Positions 1 to 10,934 of a stretch of DNA of 53,214 nt are shown here, piece after piece. The notes below the pieces were generated by a model. The model did no database searches. It had not been told where the DNA came from and was given only the letters and a program-made list of their open reading frames with translations. The stretch lies in assembly GCF_024437735.1 (NCBI RefSeq), contig NZ_JANFQO010000030.1, positions 1-53,214 of the forward strand, given 5' to 3'. The DNA comes from Tahibacter harae. Its GTDB lineage: Bacteria; Pseudomonadota; Gammaproteobacteria; Xanthomonadales; Rhodanobacteraceae. Every line of letters starts with the position of its first letter. Positions within the stretch are counted from its first letter, which is position 1. The position numbers were made by a program, and so were the translations under genes.

Positions 1-1
1 C

Positions 2-493
2 GCCCAGCGCCCGCCGGCCGCACCGCCGCCGCAGCGCCCGGCGGCGCCGTCCGCTCCTTCCGTTCCGCCGGCCGCGGCTGCGCGCCCGGCCATGCCCACG
101 CCGCCGCCCGCCGCGCGTCCGGCCGCACCTTCGCCGTCGCTGGGCCGTCCGGCGCCGGCGCCACCGAACACCTTCAACGTGCCGCCGCACCAGTCCAACA
201 GCGCCGTGCTGGCGGACTTGGCGCGCCAGGCCCGCGCCGCCCGCGGCGAACTGCAGGCCGCCCAGGAAGCCTTCGCCCGCCGCGCCCTGGCCCTGTACGA
301 AACCCTGCGCATCGTCGACGACAGCCTGGTCCAGCTGGCCACCCATGTCCTGGGCAACAGCGTGATCGCCTCGACCTGGTTCAGCTCGCGCAACCATCAC
401 CTGAACCAGCGTTCGCCGCTGGAAGTGCTCATGGTCGGCGACCGCGAGGCCGTGGTCAGCGAGCTGATGCGCCTCGAACACGGCGTGTACTGA
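2..493 (+). CDS. MbcA/ParS/Xre-type toxin-binding domain protein, 5' partial
   Basis: The reading frame is open to the left edge, so the true start lies outside the window; an internal ATG at 92 is possible. The first ~55 residues visible are a Pro/Ala-rich, probably disordered linker. The rest is helical and ends in a segment (Trp, then Leu-x-x-x-Ser-Pro-Leu-Glu-Val-Leu, then a terminal helix ending in LEHGVY) that resembles the C-terminal toxin-binding domain of Xre/MbcA/ParS antitoxins (DUF2384). In that family the domain contacts a RES-type toxin. No RES gene follows: the next gene is a metallo-hydrolase, so a toxin-antitoxin role is not supported by the visible side. Family assignment is by motif resemblance only. 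Confidence 0.55.
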   Translation, partial: AQRPPAAPPPQRPAAPSAPSVPPAAAARPAMPTPPPAARPAAPSPSLGRPAPAPPNTFNVPPHQSNSAVLADLARQARAARGELQAAQEAFARRALALYETLRIVDDSLVQLATHVLGNSVIASTWFSSRNHHLNQRSPLEVLMVGDREAVVSELMRLEHGVY

Positions 494-506
494 GAGCCGG
501 GATCAC

Positions 507-593
507 TGATTCGGGATTCGCAGAAGCAGGCCAAGGCCGGCGTCGCGAGTGCCGCCCCCAGCGCGGCTTTCACGAATCCCAATCCCGAATCCC
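507..593. repeat. Inverted intergenic repeat, copy A
   Basis: A 17-base block TGATTCGGGATTCGCAG at 507-523 is identical to 6068-6084. Its core GATTCGGGATT (508-518) pairs perfectly over 11 bases with AATCCCGAATC at 581-591, so the element can fold into a hairpin with a ~62-base loop. It sits between the stop at 493 and the metallo-hydrolase gene. Two related elements lie near 6.1 kb and 46.1 kb. Confidence 0.75.
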
Positions 594-638
594 GTCGCTC
601 TACGGCACAATCGGGCCAGGACCATGCCGGAGTGCGCG

Positions 639-1508
639 ATGCCGTTGCAGATCCAGTCGTATTTCCATGCCGCGACCAATACCTGGTCGCATCTGGTCAG
701 CAATGGCGACGCCACCGCCGCCGCGGTCATCGATCCGGTGCTGGACTTCGACCCGGCCTCCGGCCGCGTCAGCACTGAATCGGCCCAGGCCATACTCGCT
801 GCGGTGCACGCGCATCGGCTGCGGGTGGAATGGCTGCTGGAAACCCATGCCCACGCCGACCACCTGACCGCGGCCGACTGGTTGCGGCGCGAGCTGCGCG
901 CCGAAGGTCATCCGGCGCTGACCGCGATAGGCGCCGGCATCGTCGCCGTGCAGCAGCACTGGAAGCAGGTGTTTGCACTGGGCGATGACTTTGCCGCGGA
1001 CGGCGCGGATTTCGACCATCTGGTCCACGACGGCGAACGCCTGCCCCTGGGCGAGCTGGAACTGCAAGCCCTGGCTACGCCCGGTCATACCAGCGACGGC
1101 ATGAGCTACTGCGTCGGCGACGCGGTCTTCGTCGGCGATACCGTGTTCTCGCCTAGCGCCGGCACCGGCCGCTGCGATTTTCCCGGCGGCGACGCGGCGC
1201 TGCAGTTCGCCTCGGTGCAGCGCCTGTACGGCTTGCCCGCGGCGACGCGGCTGTTCCTCTGCCACGACTACCCGCCGCGCGACGCCGAGCCGCGCGAGAT
1301 GGTCGACCTGGTCGAGCAGCGCAGCGGCAATGTGCAGTTGCGCCGCGACACCGCGCTGGCGGACTACGTGGCCCTGCGCACTCAGCGCGACGCCACCTTG
1401 CCGGTGCCGCGCCTGCTGTATCCCGCGCTGCAGGTGAATATCCGCGCCGGGCGGCTGCCCGAAGCGGATGCGGACGGGCGGGCGTTCCTGCGTATTCCGC
1501 TGCGCTGA
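639..1508 (+). CDS. Metallo-beta-lactamase-fold hydrolase, persulfide dioxygenase-like
   Basis: Predicted 289 aa. The metal-binding motif THAHADH lies at residues 69-75 (H70, H72, D74, H75), followed by PGHTSDG, GDTVFSPSAGTGRCDFPGGD and a late CHDYPP, which provide the remaining His and Asp ligands. This pattern fits the ETHE1/Blh group, which oxidises glutathione persulfide to sulfite with a mononuclear iron, rather than glyoxalase II. There is no fused rhodanese domain. I chose ATG 639 because GGAG at 629-632 precedes it by 6 bases; an in-frame ATG at 624 is the alternative. A cytoplasmic sulfide-detoxification role is inferred from the family; no sqr or rhodanese gene is nearby. Confidence 0.85.
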   Translation: MPLQIQSYFHAATNTWSHLVSNGDATAAAVIDPVLDFDPASGRVSTESAQAILAAVHAHRLRVEWLLETHAHADHLTAADWLRRELRAEGHPALTAIGAGIVAVQQHWKQVFALGDDFAADGADFDHLVHDGERLPLGELELQALATPGHTSDGMSYCVGDAVFVGDTVFSPSAGTGRCDFPGGDAALQFASVQRLYGLPAATRLFLCHDYPPRDAEPREMVDLVEQRSGNVQLRRDTALADYVALRTQRDATLPVPRLLYPALQVNIRAGRLPEADADGRAFLRIPLR

Positions 1509-1732
1509 AGGCAGGTTGCCCGGCCGCAGGCCCGCGTTGTTGCCGCCGCCGGAAAGCTGCGGTCAGCTGGCCGGGCGGCAGCGTTCGCAGGCGCCGGCCG
1601 GCAGCCCGGCGCGGCGTGCCGCAGCTAATTTTCCACCTCGCTTCTCCTGCTGCCCTTTTTCGCCGGCGCGCGCTTTCCGCCGGCCGCCCGCGCTGTGGCA
1701 GACTGGCCCATTGATCCTTGAGGGAGCCCACG

Positions 1733-2542
1733 ATGTCCCTGCGGCAACTCTTCAGCGCAGTCCTGGCGGTGGCCGGACTGATCTCGGCCGGAACCGCGGC
1801 GGCCTGGGGGCCGCTGGGCCACCGCACCATCGCCGGCATGGCGCAGGAGCGTCTGTCCGAACCGGTGCGGCGCGAAGTGCGCAACCTGCTGCAGCCGGAC
1901 AATGAAAGCACCCTGGTCGATATCGCTACCTGGGCCGACGACCTGCGCGACATCGATCCAGCCCGGGCCCGCGCGACCGGAAAATTGCACTATGTGAATT
2001 TCTCCAGCGCGCAGTGCCGCTACACGCCGCAGCGCGACTGCCGCAAGGGCGAGTGCGTGGTGGCTTCGATCGAACATTATTCCGCCGTGCTCGCCGACCG
2101 TTCCCGGCCGCGCGCCGAACGCGCCGACGCGCTGCGCTTCGTCTCCCATTTCGTCGCCGATGCGCACCAGCCGCTGCATGCGAGCTTCAAGCCCGACAAG
2201 GGCGGCAACAGCGTGCAATTGCGCTACGGCCGCGAAGGACGCACGCGCAATCTGCATTCGGTGTGGGATTCGCTGATCCTCAATTCCTCCGGCCTGCGCT
2301 GGCCGCAGTACGCGCAGACGCTGCAGCGCGGGATCAGGCCGCCGGCGGCGATGGGCGACGCGACGGCCTGGGCCGAGGAATCCTGCCGCGTGGTGCGCGA
2401 CGAGGCCGTCTACCCCGACGGCAACCGCATCGACGATGCCTGGCTGCAGCGCCAGCGCCCGCTGGCCGAGCAGCGCCTGCAACTGGCTGCGGTACGCCTG
2501 GCCGATCTGCTGGAACGCCTGCTCGGCCCGGCCCCGCGCTGA
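1733..2542 (+). CDS. Secreted S1/P1-type nuclease
   Basis: Predicted 269 aa. A signal peptide (residues 1-24) ends in AAA just before Trp25, so the mature protein would begin with the Trp whose amino group is a zinc ligand in P1 nuclease. The zinc ligands of the family can be matched: W25, H30, D69, H86, H139, D143, H149, H175 and D179, with the spacing HxxxD...H...HxxxD conserved. The family is a trinuclear-zinc nuclease acting on single-stranded DNA/RNA and releasing 5'-mononucleotides, here expected in the periplasm or outside. GAGGGAG at 1720-1726 precedes ATG 1733 by 6 bases. The region 1509-1732 upstream shows no other feature. Confidence 0.92.
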   Translation: MSLRQLFSAVLAVAGLISAGTAAAWGPLGHRTIAGMAQERLSEPVRREVRNLLQPDNESTLVDIATWADDLRDIDPARARATGKLHYVNFSSAQCRYTPQRDCRKGECVVASIEHYSAVLADRSRPRAERADALRFVSHFVADAHQPLHASFKPDKGGNSVQLRYGREGRTRNLHSVWDSLILNSSGLRWPQYAQTLQRGIRPPAAMGDATAWAEESCRVVRDEAVYPDGNRIDDAWLQRQRPLAEQRLQLAAVRLADLLERLLGPAPR

Positions 2543-2687
2543 ACGCGCGGCCGGGTTTCCGGCCGCCGCGACGACGCCCGCGGCGCGTGCCGCCGCTGCC
2601 GTGCACAAGTATCCCGCCGCGCAGTGTGGCGACGCCGCCTTGTGCTAGCTTTGTCCGATCCCGCCAACGACGACGAACGACAGCCCC

Positions 2688-4148
2688 ATGCAGACCCGCC
2701 GCACCAAGATCATTGCAACCCTGGGCCCGGCCACCGACGCCCCCGGCATGCTCAAGCGCATCATCGAGGAAGGCGTCGATGTGGTGCGGCTCAACCTGTC
2801 CCACGGCGCGGCGGCCGATCATGTGCGGCGCGCCCAGGAAGTGCGCCGCGCGGCCGAGGAACTGGGCCGCGAAGTCGGCGTGCTGGCCGACCTGCAGGGG
2901 CCCAAGATCCGCATCGAGAAATTCGCCAGGGGCCGGGTGGAACTGCAGCCCGGCCAGCCCTTCGTGCTGGACTGCCGCGCCGATGCGCCGCCGGGCGACG
3001 ACAGCCGCGTCGGCGTGAGCTACCTGGGCCTGCCCAACGATGTGAAGACGGGCGATACCCTGCTGCTGGACGACGGCCTGATCTCGCTCACCGTGCTGGA
3101 AGTGGTCGATGCCGAAGTGCGCTGCCAGGTGCTGTTCGGCGGCGTGCTGTCGGACCGCAAGGGACTCAACCGCCTCGGCGGCGGCCTGTCCATCGCTGCG
3201 CTCAGCGACAAGGATCGCGCCGACATCCGCCTTGCCGCCGAGATCGGCGCCGATTTCCTTGCCGTGTCCTTCGCCAAGAGCGCCGATGACATGAACGAGG
3301 CGCGCCGCCTGCTGCGCGCCGCGGCCGGGCAAGGCGCCCTGGTGGCCAAGATCGAGCGTGCCGAGGCCATCGACGTGCTCGGCGAGATCATCGACGCTTC
3401 CGACGCGGTGATGGTCGCCCGCGGCGACCTCGGCGTGGAAATCGGCGATGCCGAACTGCCCGGCCTGCAGAAGAAGATCATCCGCGAGGCCCTGGCGCGC
3501 AACCGCGTCGTGATCACCGCGACGCAGATGCTGCAGTCCATGGTGGAATCGCCGATCCCGACCCGCGCCGAAGTGCTGGACGTGGCCAATGCCGTGATCG
3601 ACGGCACCGACGCGGTGATGCTGAGCCAGGAAACCGCCGCCGGGCGTCATCCGGACAAGGCGGTCGCGGCGATGCGCCGGGTCTGCCTCGGCGCCGAGCG
3701 CCAGTTCGAGCCGCAGGAAGGCTTCCAGCGCGGCAGCCACAGCCTGGAGCGCACCGACCAGGCCATCGCCATGTCGGCCATGTTCCTCGCCGTGCAGGTG
3801 AGCCCGCGCGCGATCATCGCCCTGACCGAATCCGGCGCCACGGCGCAGTGGCTGTCGCGCTACCGTTCGGCCGTGCCCATCTACGCGCTCTCGCGCAGCG
3901 CGCCGGCGCGCCGGCGCATGCAGCTTTATCGCGATGTATACGCAGTGGAGTTCGACGCCCGGGGCGTGGATCCGGCGCATGCGACCAAGGCCGCGGTGCA
4001 GCACCTGTTCAACCTGGGCCGCCTGGCCGAGAACGACCGCGTCATCGTCACCACCGGCGACCACACCGGCCGCCTCGGCGGTACCAATACGCTCAAGCTG
4101 CTGCGCGTGGGGGCTGGCGGGCTGGCGGAAGGACTGGGCGATCTGTGA
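2688..4148 (+). CDS. pyk: Pyruvate kinase
   Basis: Predicted 486 aa, a normal pyruvate kinase length. It starts with RRTKIIATLGPAT and has the family landmarks in order: LNLSHG, ADLQGPKIR, the B-domain LLDDGLISL, VAKIERAEA with the catalytic Lys, ARGDLGVEI, and QMLQSM...PTRAEV in the substrate site. The C-terminal regulatory domain (about residue 350 on) is complete. It converts phosphoenolpyruvate and ADP to pyruvate and ATP. No strong Shine-Dalgarno sequence is seen before ATG 2688. It appears to be monocistronic. A PPi-type phosphofructokinase lies elsewhere in the window (39.9 kb); the two need not be co-regulated. Confidence 0.97.
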   Translation: MQTRRTKIIATLGPATDAPGMLKRIIEEGVDVVRLNLSHGAAADHVRRAQEVRRAAEELGREVGVLADLQGPKIRIEKFARGRVELQPGQPFVLDCRADAPPGDDSRVGVSYLGLPNDVKTGDTLLLDDGLISLTVLEVVDAEVRCQVLFGGVLSDRKGLNRLGGGLSIAALSDKDRADIRLAAEIGADFLAVSFAKSADDMNEARRLLRAAAGQGALVAKIERAEAIDVLGEIIDASDAVMVARGDLGVEIGDAELPGLQKKIIREALARNRVVITATQMLQSMVESPIPTRAEVLDVANAVIDGTDAVMLSQETAAGRHPDKAVAAMRRVCLGAERQFEPQEGFQRGSHSLERTDQAIAMSAMFLAVQVSPRAIIALTESGATAQWLSRYRSAVPIYALSRSAPARRRMQLYRDVYAVEFDARGVDPAHATKAAVQHLFNLGRLAENDRVIVTTGDHTGRLGGTNTLKLLRVGAGGLAEGLGDL

Positions 4149-4409
4149 CGCCGCGGCGGCCGGGTCCCGGTCGCTGTATATGTTTTCAAAGGTGGATAAC
4201 TGCTCGGCCGCCGGCGCTGTTTCCCGCCGACCGCCGGCGCTGCCGCCGCATGGCCGGCTTGTGCCCGGCCCGCAGACGGACAAATGGCGGCCGCGGCATG
4301 GACTGCGCCGCTTCCTTGTGCGGCCGCAGCCATCCCGGCGACAATGCGGACGGCCTTTCGCGCCCCGAATCAACCCGCGATATCCGCTGCGGCGGACAGA
4401 AGGTTTCCG

Positions 4410-4913
4410 ATGCGACGCGTTCCCCCACGACCGGCCTTCCGCGCCGGCCTCGCCCTGACGGTACTGCTGGCCGCGACCGCCACCACCGCGCAGACCACGC
4501 CGCGCCCGGTGGCAGCCAAAGACCTGGCCAGGTACTGGCTGGTCGCCAGCGAAGCCATGGAAGCGCTCAAGCCCAATACCGGCGTCAATCTCTACGTGCC
4601 CAGCTGCGCCGTCGTGCGCTATGTAATCAACAGCGATGGCTCGACCAGCGACGTAGTGCTGGAAAAACTGGTCCCCGCCGGCGATCTGGGCATCGTCGCC
4701 ACCAGCGCCATCGACAGCCTGCAGTACGCCGCGGCGCCGTCCAACCAGGCGCTGACGCCGGTGGTTACCCGCGTCACCCTGCCGCTGAACCTGCCGCCGC
4801 TGCGCGGTACGCCGGAAGAGCGTGCCAAGCTGCAGGCCCAGCGCGACCAGGTGCTCGCTGCCTGCGAAACCCAACCGCCCAAGGACGGACCCGCGCCCGC
4901 CGGACAGTCCTAG
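4410..4913 (+). CDS. Secreted TonB C-terminal-like protein
   Basis: Predicted 167 aa. It begins with a basic stretch and a hydrophobic run ending near TATTAQ, which reads as a cleavable signal peptide and not the TonB transmembrane anchor. Residues ~50-130 (NLYVPSCAVVRYVINSDGST...VVTRVTLPL pattern) resemble the TonB C-terminal beta-alpha-beta domain. There is no long proline-rich spanning region, so it is unlikely to be a complete energy-transducing TonB. ACAGAAGG at 4396-4403 precedes ATG 4410 by 6 bases. The next gene begins 9 bases after its stop, suggesting co-transcription. The 261-base gap between the pyk stop and this gene shows no clear terminator. Confidence 0.7.
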   Translation: MRRVPPRPAFRAGLALTVLLAATATTAQTTPRPVAAKDLARYWLVASEAMEALKPNTGVNLYVPSCAVVRYVINSDGSTSDVVLEKLVPAGDLGIVATSAIDSLQYAAAPSNQALTPVVTRVTLPLNLPPLRGTPEERAKLQAQRDQVLAACETQPPKDGPAPAGQS

Positions 4914-4922
4914 TCCGCCGCC

Positions 4923-5516
4923 ATGCCGTTCACGCCGTTCCACCTGGGCCCGGGTCTCGCACTCAAGGCGCTGGGAGGCGAACGGTTCAGCCTGATCGGT
5001 TTCGGCCTGGTCCAGGTCGCGATGGACATGGAACCCTTCCTGGGGCTGATCAACGACTGGCCGGTGCTACACGGGTGGACGCATAGCCTGCTCGGCGCCA
5101 CGGCCATAGGCGTACTGGTCGGCCTGCTGACGCCACGGCTGGGCCAGCCGCTGCTGCGTATCTGGAACGACCGCTGGCGCGACGAGGGCCTGCCCGGGTT
5201 TGCCGCCGGCGAACGTCCGGGCCGAAATGCCGCGCTGGCCGGCGCGCTGCTGGGGGGCTGGGCGCACGTGGCCCTGGACGCCGTCATGCATGCCGATCTG
5301 CACCCGTTCTGGCCCTGGTCCGAGGCGCGCCCGCTGCTGCATCTGCTGAGCCTGTCCGCACTGCACCGTGCCTGCGTCGCGGCCGGTGCGGCGGGCGCCG
5401 CGGTCTGGCTGTGGCGCGGCTGGCGCCGCCAGCGCCGCCTGGCACAGCAGGCGGCGGTGCCGCGTCGCGCGGCGGCGAAGCCTGCGGATTTCGGCGGCGG
5501 CCACAAAGGCTCGTGA
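4923..5516 (+). CDS. Membrane-associated metal-dependent hydrolase-like protein (YdjM/DUF4184 type)
   Basis: Predicted 197 aa, starting 9 bases after the preceding gene. It opens with MPFTPFHLGPG and contains LHGWTHSLLGA and, further on, WAHVALDAVMHADLHPFWPW. Such scattered His/Asp motifs between hydrophobic helices are characteristic of the poorly understood inner-membrane 'metal-dependent hydrolase' family. Three to four hydrophobic segments are visible (about 20-40, 55-75, 95-120 and 150-165). The C-terminus is basic. Activity is unproven for most members, so the function is left open. Confidence 0.65.
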   Translation: MPFTPFHLGPGLALKALGGERFSLIGFGLVQVAMDMEPFLGLINDWPVLHGWTHSLLGATAIGVLVGLLTPRLGQPLLRIWNDRWRDEGLPGFAAGERPGRNAALAGALLGGWAHVALDAVMHADLHPFWPWSEARPLLHLLSLSALHRACVAAGAAGAAVWLWRGWRRQRRLAQQAAVPRRAAAKPADFGGGHKGS

Positions 5517-5650
5517 GCCGAGTCGCCGGACTGTCCGTTGCACTGATTGCTTGTATCGTGCGGTCCGTCCCGCCATTGCGCCCGGCGGCTTGAATGCGCC
5601 GCGCCCAGCCGCTTTGATCGGTGTCCGCCATCGCCGCCGGATGCCCGTCC

Positions 5651-6070
5651 ATGAACCTGTTCGCCGCCCGTACACCTGCACCGCAGGCTTCAGCGCATGT
5701 CCTGCTGCTGCTGCGTCTGTTGCTGGCCGGACTGATCGCCGCCCACGGCTGGGCGCGCTGGTACTACGGCGGCATCACGCCTTTTGGCACCTGGCTGGAC
5801 GGCCTGGGCTTCCCCTTCGGCCTGGGCATAGCGACGGCGGTCACCGTCATCGAGATCCTGGGAACGCCGCTGTACGCCCTGGGCCGGCTGGTGCCGCAGC
5901 TCAGCCTGATCTACGCCGCGATCTACGTCATGGGCATAGTCCTGGTGCATGCGCCGGCCGGTTGGTTCGTGGTCGGCCTGGGCCGCAACGGCATGGAGTA
6001 CAGCGTGCTGCTGATTGCGGCGCTGCTGGCGGTGGGATGGGCCAGCCGTGCGGGTGGCCAGGAGGCGTGA
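5651..6070 (+). CDS. DoxX-family inner-membrane protein
   Basis: Predicted 139 aa from ATG 5651; an in-frame GTG at 5621 would add ten residues. Four hydrophobic helices are visible at about residues 18-36, 52-75, 80-100 and 112-130. The first contains the LLLRLLLAGLIAAHGWARW pattern, which with the following glycine-rich loop is typical of DoxX. DoxX proteins are small quinone-linked or redox-associated membrane proteins; the substrate here is unknown. Its stop codon TGA (6068-6070) is also the first three bases of repeat copy B. Confidence 0.75.
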   Translation: MNLFAARTPAPQASAHVLLLLRLLLAGLIAAHGWARWYYGGITPFGTWLDGLGFPFGLGIATAVTVIEILGTPLYALGRLVPQLSLIYAAIYVMGIVLVHAPAGWFVVGLGRNGMEYSVLLIAALLAVGWASRAGGQEA

Positions 6071-6213
6071 TTCGGGATTCGCAGTAGCGGGATTCCTGCG
6101 ATTCGAGACCGGGGATTCGGAGAAGAGCGGGGATCGGGCATTCGGGGTAGACGCCCCGCTTCGGCGAACTGCGGGCATCCGGCGGCCACCGCTTTTGCAA
6201 ATCCGAATCCCGG
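6068..6213. repeat. Inverted intergenic repeat, copy B
   Basis: TGATTCGGGATTCGCAG at 6068-6084 is identical to copy A. It is followed by degenerate GGGATTC/GGATTCGG units up to ~6146, and closed by AATCCGAATCCCGG (6200-6213) in inverted orientation. The element fills the gap between the DoxX stop and the ECF sigma gene. Confidence 0.7.
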
Positions 6214-6340
6214 CCCTTCTCCCCGCCACTTGCCGTGGTCTCGAGCATGTGCCCCAGCCCACAGAACCCCCGCCGCGCATTTGCCGCCGCTGCCCAGTCG
6301 TGGCAAGTTCGGTGCGGGGTGGCTTTGCGGGGTGGGACGG

Positions 6341-6910
6341 GTGGAAGTCACGGAACTGATCGTGCAGGCGCGGGCCGGCGATGCGGCGGCGGCCGGGCGG
6401 CTGTTCGAGAGCGTCTATGCGGATCTGCGCAGTCTGGCCGCGCGCCAGGTCGGCCGTATGCGTGCTGACATGCGCGCCACTTCGCTGGTGCATGAAGCCT
6501 GGTTCCGCCTGGCCAGGCCCGATGCGCTGCAGCTCAAGGACCGCGAACATTTCTTTGCCGTGGCCGCGCGCGCCATGCGCCAGCTGGTGATCGACCACGC
6601 GCGCCAGCGCATCGCCGGCAAGCGCGGCGGCGGCGCGGTTGCCACCGAACTGGATTCGCAGCTCGCCCACGACGGCGGCGAGCGCGACCAGGAACTGCTG
6701 GCGCTGGACCAGGCCCTGCGCCGGCTGGAAGCCCTGGACGCGCATCTCTCGGCCCTGGTCGAGATGCGTTTCTTCGGCGGCCTGGAACTGAGCGAGATAG
6801 CGACGCTGTGCAACCGCTCCGAACGCAGCCTCAAGCGCGACTGGCGCAAGGCGCGCGCCTTCCTGCACCAGCAACTGGGCGGCGAGGCGCTGCCGGCGGA
6901 TTCCGACTGA
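6341..6910 (+). CDS. ECF-family RNA polymerase sigma factor (kinase-linked type)
   Basis: Predicted 189 aa from GTG 6341; no clear ribosome site, and GTG 6332 is also in frame. Region 2 (ARAGDAAA..., LRSLAA, then ATSLVHEAWFRL and HFFAVAARAMRQLVIDHAR) and the KRGGG linker match the Sig-70_X6 type of ECF sigma factors. Region 4 (LVEMRFFGGLELSEIATL, then a helix with RSLKRDWRKARAFL) follows at ~140-185. It lacks an adjacent anti-sigma gene. The next gene, 91 bases on, encodes a Ser/Thr kinase. In the EcfP/PknT case from Vibrio, an ECF factor of a related group is activated by threonine phosphorylation from its neighbouring kinase; the same logic is inferred here. Confidence 0.88.
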   Translation: MEVTELIVQARAGDAAAAGRLFESVYADLRSLAARQVGRMRADMRATSLVHEAWFRLARPDALQLKDREHFFAVAARAMRQLVIDHARQRIAGKRGGGAVATELDSQLAHDGGERDQELLALDQALRRLEALDAHLSALVEMRFFGGLELSEIATLCNRSERSLKRDWRKARAFLHQQLGGEALPADSD

Positions 6911-7001
6911 TGCCGCCGCGCGCCTGCACGCCGCTGAGCACCTGGGCCCGCGGCGTACGTCCGCGCGGCCCGCGGCCGGGAATTATCAGGGGAGCCTGCG
7001 C

Positions 7002-9671
<2,670 letters not shown>

Positions 9672-9855
9672 AAACGCGCGATGAATCAGTTCGCGCCGAC
9701 GAGTTCAGGTCAGCGGCGGCGGCTCCTGATGCACCGAGGTGAAGCAGCTTCTTTTCCATTTGCGGCAGTGGCTCGCGGCGCACCGCGCTGCAGCTGCGTT
9801 TGTTCCCCGAGACCGGCAGCGGCTCGCCGCGCGTCCAGGCGAAACGGCATCTGCG

Positions 9856-10821
9856 CTATGCCAGCGGCAGCGGCTCATGCGCGCGGCAGGCGCTGTCATG
9901 CAGCTCCAGTGTCGGCGCGACCGCCGCAGCCACATTGCTGCTGCCCAGGCTGTACAGGAAGGCGCAGGCCGAATAGCCGGCAGCGACGGCGTCGTAGTGG
10001 CGCGTCCACTGTTCGCGCTGCGGCAGATGTTCCGCAGGCACCGGCCAGATGGCGGGTCGCGGTCCCAGATGTCCGGCGATGCCCATGCGCCAGGGCTTGC
10101 CGGTGAGGCGCGCGCGGAAGCATTGCTGGTTGCGGCACAGGGCGGCGTAGCGCGCGTCGGCGCCGAGCGCGTCGAAGCAGGCGGTGGTTTCCGCCGCGTC
10201 GGGGCGGAACGCGGCATGCGTGACCAGCACGCGCAGGCCTGCCGGCGTGCGGTACAGGCGCAGTCCCCAGGACGGCCGTTGCGCGGCAAAGCGCCGTACG
10301 CGCATTTCGGTGGCGGTTATCGAATGGCGCCGCCGCCACCGATCCGCCAGCGCCGTCAGCAGGGCGTAGGCGACGCCGATTGCCAGCACGGCCATGAACA
10401 GCGCGAGCCCGGAAAGCTGCCGCCACGCGACGATCACCAGCAACAGCCACAGCAGCGCCGTCACCGCATGCCACCGCATCGGCGCGCCGCGGGCATAGTC
10501 GATATCGACGAACAGCACGTCGGGCGAATTCAGGCAGTGCGCGCCGTAGGTATTGCGCGTGACTACGGTTTCGCCGTGGCGGGCGAGGATCTCCTCGCGG
10601 ATAGGCACGCCGGCGCCGCCGTTGTACGCGACCTTGGGTTCGCGCCGCGGCAGCTTCTCGCCGGCGAGCACGCGCCGCAGGGCCTCGTCGGCGCGTGCAT
10701 TGGCATTGCGCTGGGCATCTTCCTGGCTCAGGTCCGACCAGCCGAAACGGCGCACGGTGAATTGCCGGCCGCCTCGGTGCTCCTGTACGCGGCTTTCGGC
10801 CCAGTATTGCGGAACGATCAT
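9856..10821 (-). CDS. Uncharacterised two-span membrane protein
   Basis: Predicted 321 aa. I do not recognise a named family. The first ~125 residues are hydrophilic and look cytoplasmic or extracytoplasmic. Two adjacent hydrophobic helices follow at about 139-160 and 164-182 (ALLWLLLVIVAW and LFMAVLAIGVAYALL), then an arginine-rich stretch and a ~135-residue soluble tail with four Cys. It is convergent with the kinase gene and downstream of cysK on the same strand, separated from it by a strong hairpin. The 184 bases between its stop and the kinase stop show no gene I can support. Confidence 0.6.
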   Translation of the reverse strand: MIVPQYWAESRVQEHRGGRQFTVRRFGWSDLSQEDAQRNANARADEALRRVLAGEKLPRREPKVAYNGGAGVPIREEILARHGETVVTRNTYGAHCLNSPDVLFVDIDYARGAPMRWHAVTALLWLLLVIVAWRQLSGLALFMAVLAIGVAYALLTALADRWRRRHSITATEMRVRRFAAQRPSWGLRLYRTPAGLRVLVTHAAFRPDAAETTACFDALGADARYAALCRNQQCFRARLTGKPWRMGIAGHLGPRPAIWPVPAEHLPQREQWTRHYDAVAAGYSACAFLYSLGSSNVAAAVAPTLELHDSACRAHEPLPLA

Positions 10822-10877
10822 GCGGCGCGCCTGTGGTCGCTATCGAGCGGCCAGTCTAGCGCGCGGCAGGCGCGGCA

Positions 10878-10905
10878 GGACCAGGCCGCCGCAGCGGCCT
10901 GGTCC
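10878..10905 (-). terminator. Perfect 12-bp hairpin after cysK, no U-tract
   Basis: GGACCAGGCCGC at 10878-10889 pairs with GCGGCCTGGTCC at 10894-10905 around a CGCA loop. It lies between the cysK stop (10935) and the start of the next minus-strand gene (10821). No T-run follows on the minus strand, so it may be a Rho-dependent or mRNA-stabilising structure and not an intrinsic terminator. Confidence 0.45.
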
Positions 10906-10934
10906 CCCTGTGTATCAATGTGCGTAGTCGCGAC

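Noticed and set aside
2334-4943. Long open frame on the minus strand across pyruvate kinase (869 codons)
   Set aside because: It is opposite a complete, well-conserved pyk gene, has a low-complexity His/Gly/Gln/Arg-rich translation, and no family signature. Long antisense frames are expected in DNA this GC-rich.
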